Positions 57,381 to 64,000 of a stretch of 64,000 bases of DNA are shown one piece after another; position 1 is the stretch's first letter; each line of letters starts with the position of its first letter. The notes under the pieces were generated by a model. The model was not told the origin of the DNA. It saw nothing but the letters and a program-made list of their open reading frames with translations, and did not search any database. The stretch lies in contig NZ_BAABJQ010000001.1 of NCBI RefSeq assembly GCF_039543385.1, forward strand, positions 1 through 64,000. Reading direction: 5' to 3'. Made by a program: the position numbers and the translations under genes. Source of the stretch: Rugosimonospora acidiphila (GTDB lineage Bacteria > Actinomycetota > Actinomycetes > Mycobacteriales > Micromonosporaceae).

Positions 57381-58472
57381 ATGAAACTCAGGATGAGCCG
57401 TGAAGTCCGCGTCGGTCTCGGCGCGGCCGTCGTGCTGCTCGCGGTCATCAGCGCGGTCGAGCTGGCCGACGGGCCGCAGCCGCACTACATCGGGCTGCTC
57501 GCCGCGGTGCCGTTCCTTACCGCGCTGTTCGTCCCGTGGCGCGAGGTGCTGATCGTCGGCGCCGCGGCCGCCGCCATCGCCATCGCGTTCGGCTCATTCC
57601 CGCATGGCATGAACATGTGGAGCGCGATCAACGTCTGCGGGATCATGGTGGCCACCGGTGTCGCGGCGGTCGCCGGGACGGTGCGCGCCCGGCAGGCGGA
57701 GCGCCTGGCCGAGCTGGCCAAGCTGGCCAGCGTCGCGCAGACGGCGGTCCTGCGCCCGTTGGGGCCCGAGATCGGACAGCTGGCGGTGGCCGGCCGCTAC
57801 ATCTCCGCGACCGCGGCGGCGGACATCGGCGGCGACCTGTACGAGGCGGTCGACACGCCGTACGGCGTCCGCATGCTCATCGGCGACGTCCGGGGCAAGG
57901 GCCTTGACGCGGTGCGGCTGGCCAGCATCGTGCTCGGCTCGTACCGGCACGTCGCCTACGAGCGGGCCGACCTGCGCGCGATCGTCGCCGACCTGGACCG
58001 TGCCGTGGCGCGCTCGGTGGGCGACGAGGACTTCGTCACCGCCGCGCTGGTCGAGGAGCGGGGCGGTACGTTGACGATCGTCAACTGCGGACACCCCGCA
58101 CCGCTGCTGTTGCGCCGCGGCGAGGTGATTCCGCTGGAGCCGCCGGCCAGCGCGCCGCCCCTGGGCTTCACGCCGGTGGTGCGGCCCCGGGTGGAGCGCC
58201 TCGAACCCGGCGACCGGCTCCTGCTCTACACCGATGGATTGGCCGAGGCGCGCCGGGACGGGGAGTTCTTCCCCACCGCGGCGCGGGCCTGGCGGCTGTT
58301 GGGTCACGGTACGGTCGGCGACGGCCTGGCCTCGCTGGAGAGCGCCTTGACCGAATGGGTCGACGGCCGCCTCGACGACGACATCGCGCTGGTGCTGATG
58401 GAGTACGCGGGTGCGCGTCCGGCCACCGCCAATGTCGCCGTACCCAGCTGGGAGCTGGGCGCCGAGGCGTAG
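57381..58472 (+). CDS. SpoIIE-type PP2C phosphatase with membrane N-terminus
   Basis: 363 residues from ATG at 57381. Three or four membrane helices cover about 10-110. The PP2C/SpoIIE catalytic domain covers about 140-345: DIGGDLYEAVDT, LIGDVRGKGLDAVRLAS, TIVNCGHPAPLLLRRG, LLLYTDGLAEARR and DDDIALVLMEY, with the metal-binding Asp residues intact. Such phosphatases usually dephosphorylate anti-sigma factor antagonists. No partner is encoded next to it. There is no PAS or GAF sensor, so the membrane part may sense. Confidence 0.9.
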   Translation: MKLRMSREVRVGLGAAVVLLAVISAVELADGPQPHYIGLLAAVPFLTALFVPWREVLIVGAAAAAIAIAFGSFPHGMNMWSAINVCGIMVATGVAAVAGTVRARQAERLAELAKLASVAQTAVLRPLGPEIGQLAVAGRYISATAAADIGGDLYEAVDTPYGVRMLIGDVRGKGLDAVRLASIVLGSYRHVAYERADLRAIVADLDRAVARSVGDEDFVTAALVEERGGTLTIVNCGHPAPLLLRRGEVIPLEPPASAPPLGFTPVVRPRVERLEPGDRLLLYTDGLAEARRDGEFFPTAARAWRLLGHGTVGDGLASLESALTEWVDGRLDDDIALVLMEYAGARPATANVAVPSWELGAEA

Positions 58473-58490
58473 TCGCGGCGTTGCCGCAGG

Positions 58491-58604
58491 TCAGGCGGTG
58501 CGACGGGTCGGTAGTAGGCGCAACATTCCCCCGGCGCGGTGCCGGCCGCTGTAACGCTTCTGCTGTTTGAATGGGAGCAGGTTGGTCAATATGTTGATGA
58601 ACAT
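58491..58604 (-). CDS. Candidate small basic protein (37 residues)
   Basis: An ORF from ATG at 58604 to TGA, with CGGAG 8 bases ahead. The product begins hydrophobic (MFINILTNLLPF) and becomes strongly basic (KQQKRYSGRHR, LPTRR), a pattern of membrane-binding small proteins. It is convergent with the SpoIIE gene. The remainder of the 375-bp gap up to 58847 shows no other gene. It is supported only by the start context. Confidence 0.35.
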   Translation of the reverse strand: MFINILTNLLPFKQQKRYSGRHRAGGMLRLLPTRRTA

Positions 58605-58801
58605 CTAATTTCTCCGTAAATCCCCGTTCAATGTCATAGCGCCCAACGACGGGCGCATATGTGGGTGACGCCCTCCTCTCACACTTCTTTGATCATTTGC
58701 CCGTTAATATCCGGTTTGCCGTATTACGGTGGAGTCTCGGACTGTCGGGTTAAACGCCGGTGGCTACCGCCTTGCCGGGTCTTACCGGCGGGTAATAAAC
58801 T

Positions 58802-58823
58802 GAGGTTACTGGTTAGTAACCTC
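58802..58823. promoter_or_regulatory. TetR-type operator before the acyl-CoA dehydrogenase
   Basis: A perfect 9-bp dyad, GAGGTTACT (58802-58810) and AGTAACCTC (58815-58823) with spacer GGTT, 25 bases before the start codon. The core TTACTGGTTAGTAA resembles TetR-family sites of fatty acid genes. A similar TTACCGGTCGGTA occurs at 62904. Confidence 0.65.
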
Positions 58824-58847
58824 GCCGAACCGGGGGACTGCGCACCG

Positions 58848-60704
58848 ATGAGCCACTACAAGAGCAACCTGCGAGACCTCTACTTCAACCTGTTCGAGGT
58901 CTTCGGCGCCGACCAGCTGCTCGGCAGCGAGGCGTACCCAGATCTCGACGTCGACACCGCCCGGAGCATCCTCGTCGAGGCCGAGCGGATGGCCAGGGAG
59001 GATCTCGCGGCGAGCTACGCCGAGAGTGACCGCAATCCACCCGTGTTCGACCCGGCGACGCACACCGCCAAGATTCCCGAGCCCTTCCGCAGGTCATACC
59101 AGACCTTCATGGACGCCGAGTTCTGGCGGCTGGACCTGCCGGCGGTGCTCGGCGGAACGCCGGCTCCGCGCATCCTCTGGTGGTCGTTCGCCGAGCTGAT
59201 CCTGGGCGCCAACGCGCCGATCTGGATGTACTCGTCCGGGCCGTCGTTCGCGCAGACCCTGTGGTCGGAGGGCACACCCGAGCAGAAGGAGCTGGCTTCG
59301 CTGCTGGTCGAGAAGCGCTGGGCGTCGACCATGGTGCTCACCGAGCCGGACGCCGGCTCGGACGTGGGAGCCGGTCGCACCCGCGCCGTCCCGCAGCCGG
59401 ACGGCTCCTGGCACATCGAGGGCGTCAAGCGGTTCATCACCAGCGGTGAGCACGACCTGACCGAGAACATCATGCACTACGTACTGGCCCGCCCGGTGGA
59501 TACGCCGGGGGCGGGCGGCCCGGGCACCAAGGGCCTGTCGCTGTTCATCGTGCCGAAGTTCCACTTCGACTGGAAGACCGGCGAACTGGGCGAGCGCAAC
59601 GGCGTTTTCGCGACGAACGTCGAGCACAAGATGGGCCTCAAGGTCTCCACCACGTGCGAGGTCACCTTCGGTGAGCACGGCGTACCGGCGAAGGGCTGGC
59701 TGCTCGGCGACGTGCACGAGGGCATCCGGCAGATGTTCCTGATCATCGAGTACGCCCGGATGATGGTCGGCACCAAGGCGATAGCGACGCTGTCCACCGG
59801 GTACCTCAACGCGCTGGAGTACGCGAAGAACCGGGTGCAGGGCTCCGACCTGGCCAACCAGGGCGACCGCACGGCTACCCGGGTCACCATCACCCACCAC
59901 CCCGACGTGCGGCGCTCGCTGCTGTTGCAGAAGTCGTACTCCGAGGGACTGCGCGCCCTGGTGGCGTACGCCGCGAGGTGGCAGGACCGGGTCCGGGAGG
60001 CCGAGGTGGCCGGTGACGAGGCCGGCGCGAAGCTCGCCGCGCGGGTCAACGACCTGCTGCTGCCGCTGGTGAAGGGCGTCGGCTCGGAGCGGGCCTACGA
60101 GCTGCTCGGGCACGAGGCACTGCAGACCTTCGGCGGCTCCGGCTTCCTGCAGGACTACCCGCTGGAGCAGTACGTGCGGGACGCCAAGATTGACACCCTG
60201 TACGAGGGCACGACCGCCATTCAGAGCCTGGACCTGGTCTTCCGCAAGATCGTGAAGGATCAGGGCGCCGCTCTCATGGTCGTCGCCGGGGAGATCCAGT
60301 CGTTCCTCGAGGCGGAGTCGGGCAACGGCCGGCTCAAGGAGGACCGGCTGGCGCTGGGCCGGGCGCTGTCCGAGGTGCAGCAGATGCTGGGCGCGTTCAT
60401 GGGCTGGCTGGGCGCGGCGGGCGGCGGCGAGACGGCCGAGCTCTACAAGATCGGGCTCAACTCGCGCCGGTTCCTGCTGGCGGTCGGTGACCTGGTCGTC
60501 GGCTGGCTGCTGCAGCGGCAGGCCGAGGTGGCGCTCGGCGCGCTCGCGGGCGAGGTCTCGGAGGCCGACAAGCACTTCTACGAGGGCAAGGTGGCCGCGG
60601 CGCACTTCTTCGCGCACGAGATCCTGCCCCGCATCGGTGCCGACCGCCGGATCATCGAGTCCACCACGCTCGACGCCATGGAACTTCCCGAAGAGGCATT
60701 CTGA
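58848..60704 (+). CDS. Acyl-CoA dehydrogenase, FadE5-like
   Basis: 618 residues from ATG at 58848. It belongs to the long acyl-CoA dehydrogenases with a C-terminal extension (as FadE5): MVLTEPDAGSDVGAGRT flavin-binding region, WHIEGVKRFITSGEHD, EHKMGLKVSTTCEVTFG, EYARMMVGTKAIATLSTGYLNALEYAK, LQTFGGSGFLQDYPLEQYVRDAKIDTLYEGTTAIQ with the catalytic Glu. It oxidises acyl-CoA to enoyl-CoA with FAD and passes electrons to ETF. A TetR-type dyad overlaps its leader. A terminator hairpin follows. Confidence 0.93.
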   Translation: MSHYKSNLRDLYFNLFEVFGADQLLGSEAYPDLDVDTARSILVEAERMAREDLAASYAESDRNPPVFDPATHTAKIPEPFRRSYQTFMDAEFWRLDLPAVLGGTPAPRILWWSFAELILGANAPIWMYSSGPSFAQTLWSEGTPEQKELASLLVEKRWASTMVLTEPDAGSDVGAGRTRAVPQPDGSWHIEGVKRFITSGEHDLTENIMHYVLARPVDTPGAGGPGTKGLSLFIVPKFHFDWKTGELGERNGVFATNVEHKMGLKVSTTCEVTFGEHGVPAKGWLLGDVHEGIRQMFLIIEYARMMVGTKAIATLSTGYLNALEYAKNRVQGSDLANQGDRTATRVTITHHPDVRRSLLLQKSYSEGLRALVAYAARWQDRVREAEVAGDEAGAKLAARVNDLLLPLVKGVGSERAYELLGHEALQTFGGSGFLQDYPLEQYVRDAKIDTLYEGTTAIQSLDLVFRKIVKDQGAALMVVAGEIQSFLEAESGNGRLKEDRLALGRALSEVQQMLGAFMGWLGAAGGGETAELYKIGLNSRRFLLAVGDLVVGWLLQRQAEVALGALAGEVSEADKHFYEGKVAAAHFFAHEILPRIGADRRIIESTTLDAMELPEEAF

Positions 60705-60721
60705 CCTCCTGAATGCCCATT

Positions 60722-60754
60722 GGCGGCCGTTCCCGGACTTCCGGGGCGGCCGCC
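60722..60754 (+). terminator. Terminator after the acyl-CoA dehydrogenase gene
   Basis: An 8-bp perfect GC stem (60722-60729 with 60747-60754) around an inner CCCGG-ACTT-CCGGG hairpin, 18 bases after the stop. Confidence 0.75.
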
Positions 60755-60844
60755 GTCGTTTCCGCTCATTGCCTCAGGAGTCGCCGACCGGCTTGCGGGT
60801 GCGTGATGACCGACTAGCCTGAAACGTAAGCAAGGGAGCGTTTT

Positions 60845-61117
60845 ATGGGCATCGGTGGCGGTGTATTCCTGATTGGCCTAGGCGCTATCTTCACCTGGGC
60901 GGTCCACGCGAACATCTCCTGGCTCGACCTGCACGTGGTCGGCTGGGTACTCATGTTCGCCGGGCTCACGGTCATCCTGCTCACCCTGTACTTCTGGAAC
61001 GACCGGCGCCGGCGCAACCAGTACACGCTGGTGGAACAGGCCAGGTACATCCACGATCCGGATGGCCCCATCACGCCGGAGCCGCCTCCGGACGCGCCGC
61101 CGCCCGGCGGCCCCTGA
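60845..61117 (+). CDS. DUF6458 small membrane protein, first copy
   Basis: 90 residues from ATG at 60845. It begins MGIGGGVFLIGLGAIFTWAV and has a second membrane segment at about 32-50 (LHVVGWVLMFAGLTVILLTLYFW), then a basic RRRR stretch and a Pro-rich tail. This is the DUF6458 plan. It is paralogous to 61845-62114. Function unknown; likely inner membrane. Confidence 0.85.
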   Translation: MGIGGGVFLIGLGAIFTWAVHANISWLDLHVVGWVLMFAGLTVILLTLYFWNDRRRRNQYTLVEQARYIHDPDGPITPEPPPDAPPPGGP

Positions 61118-61254
61118 TCGACCTGCGGCGCGGGCACCAGCCCGCGCCGCCGCCGGGTCCGGCGCGTGCCGGGCCGCACCCCGCCCACCCGAAACCCGCG
61201 ACCCGCGACCCGCGACCCTGGGATGCGCGAGGGGCGGATACGCGGCGCGACCGA

Positions 61255-61758
61255 TCAGGCGCGTGCCGTGTGGGTGGCGATCAGCGAGGCGCCGCCGGGC
61301 ACCAGGGCATCCCACGCGGTCTCCATCGTGTGCACCGCGAGTCCGCTGGTCCGCAGGCCGTCCGAGTCGGACGGCGCGGCGGGATCCAGGGTCATGGAGA
61401 GCATCGACATCGTCGGGTTGTGCCCGATCAGCAGCACCGTGCCGACCTCCGCGGGCGTGGTCCGTAGCAGCCCGAGCAGTTCGGTGGTCCCCCCGCCGTA
61501 CGCCTCGGCCTGGTAGCGCACCTCTGGCGAACCCTCACCGGCCAGCGCGACGGCGACCCCGTGCCAGGTCTGCCTGGTCCGCCTGGCCGGCGAACAGATG
61601 ACGAGATTGGGCAGGTAGCCGCGGGACACCAACCACGCGCCCGCCGCACCGGCGTCGGCGTGCCCGCGTTCGGTCAGCGATCGTTCCAGGTCGGCCGCCC
61701 GATTGGGCGCCTCGGCCTTGGCGTGCCGCAGAATCACCAGGGTCCGGCTCGTTGTCAT
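61255..61758 (-). CDS. SixA-type histidine phosphatase
   Basis: 167 residues from ATG at 61758. The phosphatase fold shows LVILRHAKAE (catalytic RH), ICSPARRTRQTW (second Arg), and VLLIGHNPTMS (second His). Short members like this act on phosphohistidine or small phosphoesters. It lies between the two DUF6458 genes on the opposite strand. Confidence 0.9.
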   Translation of the reverse strand: MTTSRTLVILRHAKAEAPNRAADLERSLTERGHADAGAAGAWLVSRGYLPNLVICSPARRTRQTWHGVAVALAGEGSPEVRYQAEAYGGGTTELLGLLRTTPAEVGTVLLIGHNPTMSMLSMTLDPAAPSDSDGLRTSGLAVHTMETAWDALVPGGASLIATHTARA

Positions 61759-61844
61759 GCCCCTTAGCGTGCCTGATTAGCGATCCGGACAGTCGGGTAC
61801 TCCACCGGACAGCCCCGCATTTGTGACTCGATTGGGAGGACATC

Positions 61845-62114
61845 GTGGGCATCGGTGGCAGCATTTTTCTTCTCGCAGTGGGCGCGATCCTCGCGTTCGC
61901 GGTAAAGGCCAGCCTGGGGTTTGTCAGCATCCAGGTGGTGGGCTGGGTGCTCATGGGCGCCGGCCTGGTCTGCCTGATCCTCACCCTGTGGTACTGGAAC
62001 AGCCGGCGTCGCACGGTGGTCACGTCCCGTGAGGTGCCGCTGCCCGAGCAGCGGCAGCGCGTGGTCGAGGAGCGCCGGCGTACCGAGGTGCAGGACCCGG
62101 ACATCTTCCGCTAG
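61845..62114 (+). CDS. DUF6458 small membrane protein, second copy
   Basis: 89 residues from GTG at 61845 with GGGAGG upstream. MGIGGSIFLLAVGAILAFAV and SIQVVGWVLMGAGLVCLILTLWYW are the two membrane segments; a basic, Glu/Arg-rich cytoplasmic tail follows. Paralogue of 60845-61117 with a different tail. Confidence 0.87.
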   Translation: MGIGGSIFLLAVGAILAFAVKASLGFVSIQVVGWVLMGAGLVCLILTLWYWNSRRRTVVTSREVPLPEQRQRVVEERRRTEVQDPDIFR

Positions 62115-62124
62115 GCCAGCCCGC

Positions 62125-62153
62125 GTAGGGCGGGCCGCCAGGGCCCGCCCTAC
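62125..62153. terminator. Bidirectional terminator
   Basis: A perfect 12-bp stem (62125-62136 with 62142-62153) and a 5-base loop (GCCAG) between the convergent DUF6458 and hemolysin III genes. Confidence 0.85.
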
Positions 62154-62183
62154 CTGGGGGCGAACATCGCGGATCCGGCCAGC

Positions 62184-62879
62184 CTAGGCGTGGGCGAACA
62201 GCGCGAGGTAGATCGCGATGTGTTGGCAGGCCGCCGCGATGAGCGTGCAGGCGTGGAAGACCTCGTGGTGGCCGAAGGTCCGCGGCCACGGGTTGGGCCG
62301 GCGCAGCGCGTAGCAGACGGCCCCCGCGGTGTACGCGGCGCCGCCTGCCATCAGCAGGGTGAACGCCGCGACTCCGCCGCGGTGCAGCAGGTCCGGTAGC
62401 ACCGCGACGGCGACCCAGCCGAGCGCGATGTACAGCGGTGCGGACAGCCAGCGGTGCGCGTTCGGCGAGATGAGCTTCATGGCCACGCCGAGCAGCGCCC
62501 CGCCCCAGACCACGGCAAGGATCACGATCTCCTTGGTGCCGGTCAGCAGCAGCACCGAGAAGGGCGTGTACGTGCCGGCGATGAAGATGAAAATCATCGA
62601 GTGGTCGAGCCGCCGCATGATCGTGAAGCCGCGCGGTGACCAGACCCGGCGGTGGTAGAGGGCGCTGGTGCCGAACAGTCCGCACAGCGTGACGCTGTAC
62701 ACGGCGCACGCGATCGCCGGCGCGGCCCCGGGGCGCGTGGTCGCCGTGCTGGCCAGCGTGATCAGTATCGCGCCGCAGCCGGCGGCCACGAAGAACGCGT
62801 AGGTGTGCAGCCACCCGCGCATGCGGGGCTTGCCGATGTCGCGGGGGCGCAGCCGGGTGGCGCGGGCCTCGATCGTCAT
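62184..62879 (-). CDS. Hemolysin III / PAQR-like membrane protein
   Basis: 231 residues from ATG at 62879. Seven hydrophobic segments and the HlyIII signatures: RGWLHTYAFF, LFGTSALYHRRVW, RRLDHSMIFIFIAGTYTPF and GHHEVFHACTLIAAACQHIAI, whose His residues bind zinc in the related PAQR receptors. Role in bacteria unsettled (lipid or metal homeostasis). A TetR-like site lies upstream (62904-62916). Confidence 0.9.
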   Translation of the reverse strand: MTIEARATRLRPRDIGKPRMRGWLHTYAFFVAAGCGAILITLASTATTRPGAAPAIACAVYSVTLCGLFGTSALYHRRVWSPRGFTIMRRLDHSMIFIFIAGTYTPFSVLLLTGTKEIVILAVVWGGALLGVAMKLISPNAHRWLSAPLYIALGWVAVAVLPDLLHRGGVAAFTLLMAGGAAYTAGAVCYALRRPNPWPRTFGHHEVFHACTLIAAACQHIAIYLALFAHA

Positions 62880-62903
62880 GGCGACAGGCTACGGTATCGT
62901 AGG

Positions 62904-62916
62904 TTACCGGTCGGTA
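62904..62916. promoter_or_regulatory. TetR-like operator between hlyIII and pxpB
   Basis: TTACCGGTCGGTA, close to the dyad core upstream of the acyl-CoA dehydrogenase (TTACTGGTTAGTA). It lies in the 41-bp gap between two divergent genes and could control both. Confidence 0.45.
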
Positions 62917-62920
62917 GGGG

Positions 62921-63574
62921 ATGGTCGACCCTGACTACCATTCGGTCGTGCGGATTACCGAGGTCGGCTGGTCGGCGCTGCTGATCGAGTGCGAGTCCCC
63001 GGCCGAGGCGCAGGCGTGGCGCAGGCGGCTGTGGCGGGCTCGCGAGAACGGCGACCTGGCGGCCGAGGAGATCGTGCCGGGCGCCCGCACCGTGCTGCTC
63101 GACGGAGTACCGGATCCGGCCGGGCTGGCCGCCACCCTGCGCGGCTGGCCACCGCCCGGTCCCGGCGCCGGGGACGAGCGGGCGGTGCGGCGGGTGGAGT
63201 TGCCGACCGTGTACGACGGGGAAGACCTCAGGCGGGTCGCCGAGCACTGGGGGGTCAGCCCCCGCGAGGTGGTCGACCTGCACAGTGCCGCGGAGTGGAC
63301 GGTCGCGTTCTGCGGCTTCGCGCCGGGGTTCGGGTACCTGACCGGGCTGCCCGAGCGGTACGCCGTGCCGCGCCTGGCCACGCCGCGCACCCGGGTACCG
63401 GCCGGCAGCGTGGGGCTGGCCGGCCCGTACAGCGGGGTGTATCCGGGCGCGTCGCCGGGCGGCTGGCTGCTCATCGGCCGTACCGACGCGGTGCTCTTCG
63501 ACGTGGCCGCGGACCCGCCCGCCCTGCTCGAGCCCGGGACCGTGGTGCGGTTCGTGGAGGTGACGCAGCGATGA
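62921..63574 (+). CDS. pxpB: 5-oxoprolinase subunit PxpB (KipI family)
   Basis: 217 residues from ATG at 62921; GTG 62948 gives a more usual N-terminus and remains possible. Family motifs: VEWTVAFCGFAPGFGYLTGL-type segment (here AEWTVAFCGFAPGFGYLTGL), TPRTRVPAGSVGLAG, YSGVYPGASPGGWLLIGRT. With PxpA and PxpC it hydrolyses 5-oxoproline to glutamate using ATP; PxpB is one half of the ATP-dependent part. Stop and next start overlap as ATGA. Confidence 0.92.
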   Translation: MVDPDYHSVVRITEVGWSALLIECESPAEAQAWRRRLWRARENGDLAAEEIVPGARTVLLDGVPDPAGLAATLRGWPPPGPGAGDERAVRRVELPTVYDGEDLRRVAEHWGVSPREVVDLHSAAEWTVAFCGFAPGFGYLTGLPERYAVPRLATPRTRVPAGSVGLAGPYSGVYPGASPGGWLLIGRTDAVLFDVAADPPALLEPGTVVRFVEVTQR

Positions 63575-64000
63575 TCGAGGTACTGCGCGCCGGGCCGCTG
63601 ACCACCGTTCAGGATCTGGGCCGGCCCGGCCTGGCCCACCTCGGCGTGCCGCGCTCCGGTGCCCTGGACCAGCCCGCGCTGCGGCTGGCCAACCGGCTGG
63701 TCGGCAACCCGCCGGACGCGGCCGGGCTGGAGGTCACGCTGACCGGCTGCCGGCTGCGCGCCACGGTCGCGACCTGGGTCGCCGCCACCGGCGGGTACGC
63801 GACGGTCACGGTGGACGGGCGGCCCGGCCGGTTCGGCGGCGTCCAGCCGGTACCGGCCGGCGCGACGCTCCACATCGGACGCTGTACCCGAGGGCTGCGC
63901 ACGTACCTCGCCTTGGCCGGCGGCGTCGACGTGCCACCGGTGCTCGGCAGCCGCTCGACGGATGTCCTCTCCGGGCTCGGGCCGGCCGCGCTGCGCGACG
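63571..64000 (+). CDS. pxpC: 5-oxoprolinase subunit PxpC, 5' part
   Basis: Begins ATG at 63571 and runs off the window after 143 codons. Start of the biotin-dependent carboxyltransferase-like family: LTTVQDLGRPGLAHLGVPRSGALD, ANRLVGNPPDAAGLEVTLTG, TYLALAGGVDVPPVLGSRST. It partners PxpB in 5-oxoprolinase. The third gene, pxpA, would be expected next, beyond the window. Confidence 0.92.
   Translation, partial: MIEVLRAGPLTTVQDLGRPGLAHLGVPRSGALDQPALRLANRLVGNPPDAAGLEVTLTGCRLRATVATWVAATGGYATVTVDGRPGRFGGVQPVPAGATLHIGRCTRGLRTYLALAGGVDVPPVLGSRSTDVLSGLGPAALRD

Noticed and set aside
61195..61224. Short ACCCGCG-type tandem repeat before the SixA gene
   Set aside because: Only about three imperfect units in GC-rich intergenic DNA; no sign of function.
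1..64000. CRISPR array
   Set aside because: No regularly spaced repeat of 24-40 bases was found; the only short array is the GTGAC run with no spacers.

Overview
This window comes from a high-GC actinobacterium, most likely a member of the Micromonosporaceae. The evidence is the GC-rich codon use, frequent GTG starts, the actinobacterial order fhaA-fhaB-pstP-rodA-pbpA-pknA-pknB, crgA, a DUF881/class E sortase pair, several DUF5753 regulator/DUF397 pairs and an actinomycete-type integrative conjugative element (AICE). I did not search any database. Family calls rest on motifs read from the translations.

Layout. 1-1.0 kb: a fragment of the etfD-like gene (a near-exact copy of 21234-21400 carrying a stop codon) that runs into a secreted Pro/Gly-rich ORF. 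1.0-6.5 kb: regulator/DUF397 pair, adenosine deaminase-family gene, a WecG-type glycosyltransferase coupled to an epimerase, and tRNA-Leu. 6.7-16.1 kb: the growth and cell-division signalling cluster (two FHA proteins, PP2C phosphatase, RodA, PBP, two PASTA kinases). 16.1-19.1 kb: pabA-type amidotransferase, small membrane protein, class E sortase, DUF881 protein, crgA. 19.5-27.5 kb: EtfD-like Fe-S oxidoreductase, two CNNM/HlyC-type membrane proteins, two tandem NlpC/P60 hydrolases (the second behind a c-di-AMP riboswitch) and a PPOX-family gene behind a LexA-type box.

27.5-47.0 kb: an AICE inserted in tRNA-Gly(CCC), bounded by a 45-bp direct repeat of the tRNA 3' part, with an identical 19-bp arm repeat just inside each end. 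A long leftward operon carries transfer (TraB), spread, replication (RepSA), xis, int and a ParA-like ATPase. The right half holds cargo: a kinase-like protein with a broken P-loop, an MFS exporter, two DUF5753 regulators sharing an operator motif, and a nuclease/helicase cassette (PD-(D/E)XK-like protein, SRA-HNH endonuclease, SF1 helicase coupled to a protein of unknown family) that looks like anti-phage defence. 47.0-51.0 kb: two older attachment-site scars and element debris (orphan bacteriocin-immunity protein, vapB with a frameshifted vapC, an AICE gene fragment) interleaved with an oxidoreductase/HxlR pair.

51-64 kb: esterase with divergent MarR, a vestige of a second oxidoreductase/HxlR pair, saccharopine dehydrogenase-like protein, DUF4291 protein, RlpA-like protein, SpoIIE phosphatase, FadE5-like acyl-CoA dehydrogenase (a possible electron source for the EtfD-like protein through ETF), DUF6458 proteins, SixA phosphatase, hemolysin III and the start of a pxpBC 5-oxoprolinase operon cut by the window end.
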